Part shown: in pieces, positions 35,848 to 41,913 of the stretch
Layout of the letters: every line of letters begins with the position of its first letter
Numbering within the stretch: the stretch's first letter is position 1
Source of the DNA: Xanthobacteraceae bacterium
Lineage (GTDB): Bacteria; Pseudomonadota; Alphaproteobacteria; Rhizobiales; Xanthobacteraceae
DNA: 64,000 bases
Assembly (NCBI GenBank): GCA_024508855.1
Contig: JANINJ010000107.1
Coordinates: forward strand, 1 to 64,000
Direction of reading: 5' to 3'
The notes under the pieces: model-generated
Told to the model about the DNA's origin: nothing
Database searches by the model: none
What the model saw: the letters and a program-made list of their open reading frames with translations, nothing else
Program-made: the position numbers and the translations under genes

Positions 35848-36933
35848 TTACCATTTATGTCCGGTATAGCGGAACGCGTCGAGGCGATACTCGGCTACCT
35901 GGAACCACTGGTTGGAGGTGTTCATGAATTCCTTCCAGTGCTCGTAAACCCGCTTGAAATCCGCACTCTTCGTCGAGAGATCGTTGAAGGTTTCGACTGT
36001 CGCCTTGTAGCAGGCCTCAATGATCGGCTGTGGAAAGGCGCGCAGCTTGGTGCCGCCGGCAATCAGTCGCTTGAGCGCGGCGGGATTCTTCTGATCGTAT
36101 TTGGCAAGCATCAGAAGATTCTGCTCATTTGCGGCCGTCTCGAAAGCATCCTTGTAAAGCTGCGGCAACTCCTTCCAGGCCGCAGTATTCACAAGGCTCG
36201 TAATCATCGCGCTGCCCTCCCACCAGCCCGGCGTGTAGTAGTAAGGAGCGACTTTAGCGAAACCGAGCTTTTCGTCGTCATATGGGCCAATCCATTCGGC
36301 CGCATCGATCGTGCCGCGCTCAAGCGAGGGATAGATATCGCCCGTCGCAATCTGCGTCGGAATGCTGCCGAGACGCTGCAGGACCACGCCACCGAGTCCA
36401 CCGATGCGAATACGCAAGCCCTTCAAATCCTCAGGCGTGTTGATTTCCTTGCGATACCAGCCGCCCATTTGCACGCCGACATTTCCACACGGGAAGTTCA
36501 ACAAATTTTGCTTGGCAAAGATTTCACGTAACACTTCGAGGCCGCCGCCGTAGTAGAGCCACGACGCCTGCTGACGCGCATTGGCGCCAAAGGCCACACC
36601 CGAATCGAACGCGTAGACAGGGTCCTTGCCGAAGTAGAACGACGAGAGCGTATGACCGCATTCGACGGTCCTGTTCGAGACAGCATCGAATACCTGCAGG
36701 CCGCCTACGATCTCACCCGCGGCAAAGCACTGAACTTCGAACTTGCCTTCGGTGAGTTGGCTAATGCGTTTGCACATCTCATCGGCCGAACCGTAAATCG
36801 TATCGAGGCTCTTCGGCCAGCTGGTTGCCATTCGCCAACGCACCTTGTCGTGCGACTGCGCCAAAGCGGGCGCGGCGACGGCGGTCATCGCCAATCCAGC
36901 GGTTGCCTTTTTCAGAAATGTACGTCGCTGCAT
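35848..36933 (-). CDS. TRAP transporter substrate-binding protein, DctP/TakP type, Tat-exported
   Basis: A GGGGGAA ribosome binding site precedes the start. The 361-residue protein opens with a twin-arginine leader (MQRRTFLKKATAG, cleavage after ALA). The body has the TRAP-binding features RWRMATSWPKSLDTIYGSA, an LKGLRIRIGG segment with the conserved carboxylate-binding Arg, and AAEWIGPYDDEKLG, closest in pattern to TakP-like 2-oxoacid binders. No DctQ or DctM membrane subunits are found in the window. It lies 79 bases upstream of the molybdenum hydroxylase genes and likely shares their promoter. Confidence 0.88.
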   Translation of the reverse strand: MQRRTFLKKATAGLAMTAVAAPALAQSHDKVRWRMATSWPKSLDTIYGSADEMCKRISQLTEGKFEVQCFAAGEIVGGLQVFDAVSNRTVECGHTLSSFYFGKDPVYAFDSGVAFGANARQQASWLYYGGGLEVLREIFAKQNLLNFPCGNVGVQMGGWYRKEINTPEDLKGLRIRIGGLGGVVLQRLGSIPTQIATGDIYPSLERGTIDAAEWIGPYDDEKLGFAKVAPYYYTPGWWEGSAMITSLVNTAAWKELPQLYKDAFETAANEQNLLMLAKYDQKNPAALKRLIAGGTKLRAFPQPIIEACYKATVETFNDLSTKSADFKRVYEHWKEFMNTSNQWFQVAEYRLDAFRYTGHKW

Positions 36934-37296
36934 TTCAAATTCCCCCTTCTAATGATCTCGAAACCAAATGGCTTCAGCCTCACCACGCGCAACGACGTGT
37001 CGAAAGCTATCCGGTGCGCGCCATTTGAACTGGCTTGTTGTTCACCCTGTCGCGCCGCCGAAGCGGCACAACCTTTCACGCTCCAACGGGACGCCCTAAA
37101 GCAGTTTTGGGCACTCGCCGACGAAAGAAATTTATGATGGTATACTGATCATATTTTTAGAAACTGTCAAATGAGACTTCGGGCTGGAAGCCGCATAATT
37201 GAAAATCACTTCTCGGCCAGCAAGCACCACGCAGCAAACATCCGCCCTCGCGATGCAAGGAAACTATGCAGTGTGCCGCTTATTGGCGCAGATGCG
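36934..37296. other. Intergenic region upstream of the TRAP-SBP/molybdenum hydroxylase unit
   Basis: These 363 bases contain no supported gene. They hold one copy of the TATGATG..ACTGA element (37133-37153), about 200 bases upstream of the binding-protein start, and the 3' end of the permease unit. No clear terminator is seen. Confidence 0.55.
37133..37153. promoter_or_regulatory. Putative MarR operator, copy A
   Basis: TATGATGG TATA CTGATCATA carries outer arms TATGAT/ATCATA (perfect, 9-base spacing). It is the most symmetric of four related elements, all in promoter regions around the MarR gene. Confidence 0.6.
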
Positions 37297-38088
37297 TCAG
37301 TGTCCCTGACGCTCGGCGCTGTAATGCCAGGGCATCGCCAGGCGCTCGACGATAGCGACGGCCTCGATCAGCACCACGCCGACCACAGCCAGAATGGCGA
37401 TCGCCGCAAATACGCGCGTCGTGTCGAACATGCCCTGTGCGCTCAGGATGACGTAGCCGAGACCGCGTTGTGACGACACGAACTCGCCAACGATGGCTCC
37501 CACAAGTGCAAGCGACATCGCAACCTTGAGGCCGGCAAATAAATGAGGCATCGCGCAGAACAGCTTGACCCGCAGCAATACCTTGAGGCGCGATCCCCGC
37601 ATGGTCTTGGCAAGATCAAGTATATCCGGCGGGACCGACCGCAACCCGAGCGCGGTGTCGATAACCACCGCGAACACCGCGATGAGAAATGCGATGGCAA
37701 TCTTCGGGGCATCGCCGACGCCGAACCAGATGATGAACAGCGGTGCGAGCGCAACCTTGGGCACGCTGTTCAGGCCAACGAAGAGCGGAAACAGCAGCCG
37801 ATCAAGCAGCTTCCACTCCACGATCACGACTGCAAATAACACTCCGAAAACGACGGCCGCTACGAAGCCCGCGAACGTGATGCCCACGGTGTAGACGGTT
37901 TGCTCGGCAAACCACGCCGGCGACGTCATGATCTCGTGAAAAACCGATATCGGGCTCGGCAGCAACACCGGCCGAATGGAGAATATCCAGCACGCAGCTT
38001 CCCATACGACAAGAAAAGCCAATGCACCCGCAATCGGCGTGCCGCTTCGACGAAGGCCATTTCGCAGGGCTGATGGCAATTCAATCAT
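37297..38088 (-). CDS. ABC transporter permease, NitT/TauT (SsuC/TauC) type
   Basis: The 263-residue protein has about six membrane helices and the SsuC-type EAA region (LDLAKTMRGSRLKVLLRVKLFCAMPHLFAGLKVAMSLAL). Its start overlaps the ATPase stop by eight bases. It is the last gene of a three-gene importer unit on the minus strand. Confidence 0.9.
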   Translation of the reverse strand: MIELPSALRNGLRRSGTPIAGALAFLVVWEAACWIFSIRPVLLPSPISVFHEIMTSPAWFAEQTVYTVGITFAGFVAAVVFGVLFAVVIVEWKLLDRLLFPLFVGLNSVPKVALAPLFIIWFGVGDAPKIAIAFLIAVFAVVIDTALGLRSVPPDILDLAKTMRGSRLKVLLRVKLFCAMPHLFAGLKVAMSLALVGAIVGEFVSSQRGLGYVILSAQGMFDTTRVFAAIAILAVVGVVLIEAVAIVERLAMPWHYSAERQGH

Positions 38089-38845
38089 GAATCAGCCCCA
38101 TCTTTTCAAACAGCCCGCGTATATGGCGGGCGTGGTCGCCGAATTCCTTGCTTTCGCGTACCGCAAGACGCCGCTCGCGCGGAAGATCGATGGCGATGTC
38201 CTCCACGATGCGTCCGGGCCGCGGGCTGAACACGACGACGCGAGTTGAAAGGAAAACGGCTTCCGAGATGCTGTGGGTGACAAAAACAACTGTCATATTC
38301 CGCTGCTGCGAAAGATGATGCAGGTCGACATTGAGCTGATCTCGGGTCAGTGCATCAAGCGCCCCGAACGGCTCATCCATCAGCAGGAGCCGCGGGTCGA
38401 GTAGCAATGAACGGCATATGGCCACACGCTGGCGCATGCCGCCCGACAAAGCGCGCGGATAACTGTGGATGAAGGCGCTAAGCCCCGCCATTTCCAGAAG
38501 TTCGCGAGCGCGCGGTTCGTAGTCGCACTTTCGCTTGTTTCCGAAATCGGCCGGCAGCAACACGTTTTCCAACACGTCGAACCAGTCGAGCAGCGCATCG
38601 CGCTGAAACGCCATTCCGAGACGATCCGGCGGGCCGGCAATCGGCTTGCCATCGATCAGCAAGTTGCCGCTGCTCGCCGTTTCGATACCCGCAAGGCACC
38701 GTAGAAAGGTGCTCTTGCCGCAGCCGCTGGGGCCTAACAGACTGACGAACTCGCCCTCGTTAATGGTGAGGGAAATTCCGTTCAGCGCAGTAACGCCTTT
38801 GTGGCCATGTCCGAATTGCTTGGTGACCTGCGATGCATGAATCAT
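38081..38845 (-). CDS. ABC transporter ATP-binding protein, NitT/TauT (SsuB/TauB) type
   Basis: The 254-residue ATPase has Walker A (GPSGCGKST), signature (LSGGMRQRV), Walker B (LLLMDEPFGALD) and switch motif (VTHSISEAVFL). It is placed 12 bases after the binding-protein gene. TauB/SsuB-like systems import sulfonates, nitrate, pyrimidines or aromatic acids; context here favours an aromatic substrate. Confidence 0.92.
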   Translation of the reverse strand: MIHASQVTKQFGHGHKGVTALNGISLTINEGEFVSLLGPSGCGKSTFLRCLAGIETASSGNLLIDGKPIAGPPDRLGMAFQRDALLDWFDVLENVLLPADFGNKRKCDYEPRARELLEMAGLSAFIHSYPRALSGGMRQRVAICRSLLLDPRLLLMDEPFGALDALTRDQLNVDLHHLSQQRNMTVVFVTHSISEAVFLSTRVVVFSPRPGRIVEDIAIDLPRERRLAVRESKEFGDHARHIRGLFEKMGLIHD

Positions 38846-38857
38846 GGAGCGCGCGGC

Positions 38858-39877
38858 TTAGAACTTGCCATCGGCAATATCGGCAACGATCTTCTTGTCG
38901 ATCAGATCGTTCGTAAAGACGTCGTCCGGCTTGAGCTTCTGCTCTAGCAGACCGCCCTCGCTCAAGACCTGTATTGCCGTTTGCCAATCCGACGCTGCCA
39001 TCACGCCGAACGGCAGCTTCTCGGTCGCCGGTGTTTTGGCGAAAGCCTTGATGCTTTCAATCTGTTTACGCAATACATCCGGATCGAGCTTCGCCTGCGG
39101 CCGCGCCGCAATGATCGCCTGCACACCCTCGTCGACATGGCCGTTGAGGATATAGGCCCAGCAGCCGGATACGACGCTGGCAAAGCGCCGAAGCGCATCC
39201 GCCTTGGTCTGGATCGTCTTTTCCGTGGCAAACAAGCCGAAGCTCGGGAATTGCAGGCCGTAGTCCACGAAGTTCAGACTTGTCGAGGGGCGCTTGCTGG
39301 AGGCCACCGGCAGGAAGAATGGCACCGACGAAAATGCACCGTCCGCCCCACCCGATATATATGTTCCGGCTTTGGCTGCGGCACTCACATTGAGCAGTTC
39401 GACATCGTTGCGCGTCAGCTTGCCGGCCGCGAGGAAGCGATCGATGAATGGCGCCTCGAGCGAACCGGCCGTAAAGGCGATCTTCTTGCCTTTCAGATCG
39501 GCCGGACTGCGTATGCCGCTGTCGGCCGGCACCAATAACCCGATGTCGTTCTTCTGAACGAAGCCCGCGAAAGCCTTCACCGAGAGGCCTTTGGAGCGCG
39601 CAATAATCATCGGTGCGAGCGAGGCATGGCCGATGTCGTACTCGCCGTTTCCGACGATCTGCACAGTCGATACCGATCCGTTGCCATCGTCGAGCGTGAC
39701 ATCGAGGCCGTATTTCTTGAACAGGCCCTTTTGTGCCGCAAAATGCATGGGAGCCTGGTTGCCCCATGGCGTCCAGTCCAGACGAACCTTCAAGGTATCT
39801 GCGGCATGTGCCGGAAAGCCGATCAAACAGCCGGCGAGCATCGCAAAGGCAAGACCAATCCAACGACGTGCGGACAT
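38858..39877 (-). CDS. ABC transporter substrate-binding protein, NMT1/TauA-like
   Basis: Three ATG codons in a row (39883, 39880, 39877) follow a GTGGGGG box; 39877 has the best spacing and gives 339 residues. A Sec signal peptide (GLAFAMLAGCLIGFPAHA) is followed by the NMT1-like domain: VRLDWTPWGNQAPMHFAAQKGLFKKYGLDV, here read in two parts as the typical opening. It binds the ligand for the NitT/TauT importer. Its promoter region holds MarR-site copy D and is shared with the divergent MarR gene. Confidence 0.9.
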   Translation of the reverse strand: MSARRWIGLAFAMLAGCLIGFPAHAADTLKVRLDWTPWGNQAPMHFAAQKGLFKKYGLDVTLDDGNGSVSTVQIVGNGEYDIGHASLAPMIIARSKGLSVKAFAGFVQKNDIGLLVPADSGIRSPADLKGKKIAFTAGSLEAPFIDRFLAAGKLTRNDVELLNVSAAAKAGTYISGGADGAFSSVPFFLPVASSKRPSTSLNFVDYGLQFPSFGLFATEKTIQTKADALRRFASVVSGCWAYILNGHVDEGVQAIIAARPQAKLDPDVLRKQIESIKAFAKTPATEKLPFGVMAASDWQTAIQVLSEGGLLEQKLKPDDVFTNDLIDKKIVADIADGKF

Positions 39878-39956
39878 CATCATCCCCCACTCGAGAAACA
39901 CATTGGAAATAACCCGGCACGAATACGGTAACACGATAATTTAGAATTGGACAAGA

Positions 39957-39977
39957 TATGATGTTGTACTGACGAAT
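39957..39977. promoter_or_regulatory. Putative MarR operator, copy D
   Basis: TATGATGTTG TACTGACGAAT lies 80 bases upstream of the importer start and 180 bases upstream of the MarR start, so it could control both directions, including autoregulation. Confidence 0.55.
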
Positions 39978-40157
39978 TTTGCCTTCCAGCCACCCTTGCG
40001 CTATGACCGCTTCGCCGATGCGGAAAGCTCTGGACACCCCCCGCAACCTTCATCGCGCCACGTGAAACAGTTGCAAAGTCGACCGGCAGGGAGTCCAATT
40101 GGCACAATTCGACCCGGACAGGCCTCGTGCTTCACCGGGCGCGCGACAGGAAATCTT

Positions 40158-40733
40158 ATGGCGATCAACGCAAAATCTCGCACGGCAAAGCCGGCGCAAT
40201 CCAATTCTCCGATCAAACTTCCCACGCCCAAAGGCAAACGTCGGAATTACTCGGTGTCGAGTGCCCTGATGTCGGAAATGCCGCTATGGGCTCGCCCAGG
40301 TTATCTGCTCCGGCGATTGCATCAGATTCATTATGCGCTGTTCTTCGAGGAATGCGCCGCATTCGATATCACGCCCGTCCAATACGGGCTTTTGACCACA
40401 CTCATGGCCAACCCCGACCTCGATCAGAACTCGCTTGCGCGCGAACTCGGCATCGATCGCACCAACGTCGCCGACGTACTCAACCGGCTGAGCCGGCGCG
40501 GATTGATCGAACGGCGACGCGGCAAAGTCGACAAGCGAACGATGCTGGCGCGACTGACCCCTGAAGGAAAGCACGTCACCAAGGACATGTACATCGCAAT
40601 GCAGCGCGCGCAGGAGCGCTTGCTTGAGCCACTCCTGCCAGCCGAGCGGCATGCCTTCATCTCGACCTTGATTCGGCTGATCGATGGAAACAATCACCTC
40701 GGCCGCACGATCTTCAGTCCGAGCGAGGCTTAA
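40158..40733 (+). CDS. MarR family transcriptional regulator
   Basis: ATG 40158 has an AGGA box seven bases upstream and gives 191 residues; a longer open frame to 39996 lacks a binding site. After a basic, probably disordered N-terminus of about 40 residues comes the winged-helix core: QYGLLTTLMANPDLDQNSLARELGIDRTNVADVLNRL and the wing RRGKVDKRTMLARLTPEG. The family represses catabolic genes and releases DNA on binding a phenolic or aromatic acid. It sits at the centre of the island whose four promoters share one motif. Confidence 0.92.
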   Translation: MAINAKSRTAKPAQSNSPIKLPTPKGKRRNYSVSSALMSEMPLWARPGYLLRRLHQIHYALFFEECAAFDITPVQYGLLTTLMANPDLDQNSLARELGIDRTNVADVLNRLSRRGLIERRRGKVDKRTMLARLTPEGKHVTKDMYIAMQRAQERLLEPLLPAERHAFISTLIRLIDGNNHLGRTIFSPSEA

Positions 40734-40739
40734 CAATTC

Positions 40740-41384
40740 TCAGAAGGCATCGGGCTGCGTTTTCGGCTGCGTTTCCGTGAAGGCCGGAAGCGTCATGCAG
40801 TTCTCGAATATTTCGTTGAGCTTCGTATAGGCACCCAGTTCGCAGCCGAAGCGTCGGGCATTGAAGATCTGCGGCACCAAGCAGATATCCGCCATGGTAA
40901 CCGCGTCGCCGAGCGCAAATTGTGCCGACCGCCCCTCCCGAACGACGTAGTCCTCCAGCGCCCCGAGCCCTTCCGCGATCCAGTGCCGGTACCACTCATT
41001 GGTCGCGGCCTCGTCGGCGCCGAATTGACTTTGCAACCGCTTGAGCACGCGGACATTGTTGAGTGGATGAATGTCGCAGCCGATGATCTGTGAAAACGCT
41101 CGTACATAAGCCCGGTCCTGTGCGGTCTTCGGCATCAGTGCAGGTTCAGGGTATATTTCGTCGAGGTATTCGATAACCGCGAGCGACTGAATCAGTGGTT
41201 GCTCATCCTCGATCAGCAGGGGCACAAGTCCCTGCGGATTGAGGTCCCGGTACGCAGTCTCGCGGTGCTGCATTTTTGGCAGGCTAACGTAGTGCGGTTC
41301 GTAAGCCAGCCGCTTGTGCGCGAGGGCAATGCGCATCCGGTACGAGGTCGAAGACCGGAAGAACGTATAAAGATGCCGCGCCAC
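40740..41384 (-). CDS. Zeta-class glutathione transferase (maleylacetoacetate/maleylpyruvate isomerase)
   Basis: The 214-residue protein has the zeta-class active-site motif RSSTSYRMRIAL (SSxSxxxR), then NPQGLVPLLIEDE and IEYLDEIYP. Such enzymes isomerise maleylacetoacetate or maleylpyruvate to the fumaryl form using glutathione in homogentisate or gentisate breakdown. No ring-cleavage dioxygenase or fumarylacetoacetase is seen nearby, so the actual role could differ. It is convergent with the MarR gene and nine bases downstream of the ABM-fold gene. Confidence 0.88.
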   Translation of the reverse strand: MARHLYTFFRSSTSYRMRIALAHKRLAYEPHYVSLPKMQHRETAYRDLNPQGLVPLLIEDEQPLIQSLAVIEYLDEIYPEPALMPKTAQDRAYVRAFSQIIGCDIHPLNNVRVLKRLQSQFGADEAATNEWYRHWIAEGLGALEDYVVREGRSAQFALGDAVTMADICLVPQIFNARRFGCELGAYTKLNEIFENCMTLPAFTETQPKTQPDAF

Positions 41385-41393
41385 CGGACGATC

Positions 41394-41762
41394 TCACCCG
41401 GCGGCTTTTTGCAGGATCTCGTCCGGGGTGGACGATACGACCTCAACATATTTGGGGACGAACTTGCCGCCCTCGATATACTTGATGAATTCCGGCTTGA
41501 TCTCGTTCGCCAAGATCTTGCGGATCTTCGCGTGCTCCTCGATGTCCGACCATTCGGCAATCAGAAAGAAACGCTGCGGATCTTCGACATCGCGGCAAAG
41601 CACACCGTCCTTCACCTGGGCTGACGATTTGTGCATCGGGTTACCGTCCGAATAGTCGAACTCCTCGAACAGCCGGACGAACTCGTCTTCGTGGCCAGCC
41701 TGCACCCGGAAATCGTAAATGTGCAGGAAGTTCCCTTTATTCGCGATCGGCTCTTGAGCCAT
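41394..41762 (-). CDS. Small ABM-fold (antibiotic biosynthesis monooxygenase-like) protein
   Basis: An AGGAGAG box fixes the start at 41762 (122 residues). The core FLHIYDFRVQAGHEDEFVRLFEEF with RFFLIAEWSDIEEHAK matches the dimeric alpha/beta barrel of ABM-domain proteins, which can be cofactor-free oxygenases or isomerases. It forms a two-gene unit with the GST gene, divergent from the Rieske gene, and is preceded by operator copy B. Specific reaction unknown. Confidence 0.75.
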   Translation of the reverse strand: MAQEPIANKGNFLHIYDFRVQAGHEDEFVRLFEEFDYSDGNPMHKSSAQVKDGVLCRDVEDPQRFFLIAEWSDIEEHAKIRKILANEIKPEFIKYIEGGKFVPKYVEVVSSTPDEILQKAAG

Positions 41763-41795
41763 GACGGCACTCTCCTGATTTGCATCTCTGGAATT

Positions 41796-41816
41796 TATGA
41801 TGGTACACTGACTAAA
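41796..41816. promoter_or_regulatory. Putative MarR operator, copy B
   Basis: TATGATGGTACACTGA CTAAA lies 34 bases upstream of the ABM-fold gene start, in the 151-base divergent region that also contains copy C. Confidence 0.6.
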
Positions 41817-41876
41817 TTGACGAAGCAATATCCCGGCTTCGACTCTAGGTGTCCGGGACGATTGCCTTCCAACAAT

Positions 41877-41897
41877 TATGATGTACACTGATCAATA
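41877..41897. promoter_or_regulatory. Putative MarR operator, copy C
   Basis: TATGATGTACACTGA TCAATA lies 17 bases upstream of the Rieske fusion gene start and would block transcription or initiation there when bound. It is one base shorter in the middle than the other copies. Confidence 0.6.
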
Positions 41898-41913
41898 ATC
41901 TCGGGATAAATCG

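Noticed and set aside
34344-35927. Long plus-strand open frame (527 codons) opposite the molybdenum hydroxylase large subunit
   Set aside because: It is the antisense shadow of a complete, motif-rich gene; its translation has no family features and is rich in Arg, His and Asp, as GC-rich shadows usually are.
33423-36933. CO dehydrogenase (coxLMS) identity
   Set aside because: Gene order and the CoxG domain suggested it, but the large subunit lacks the AYRCSFR active loop, so a CO dehydrogenase call is not supported.
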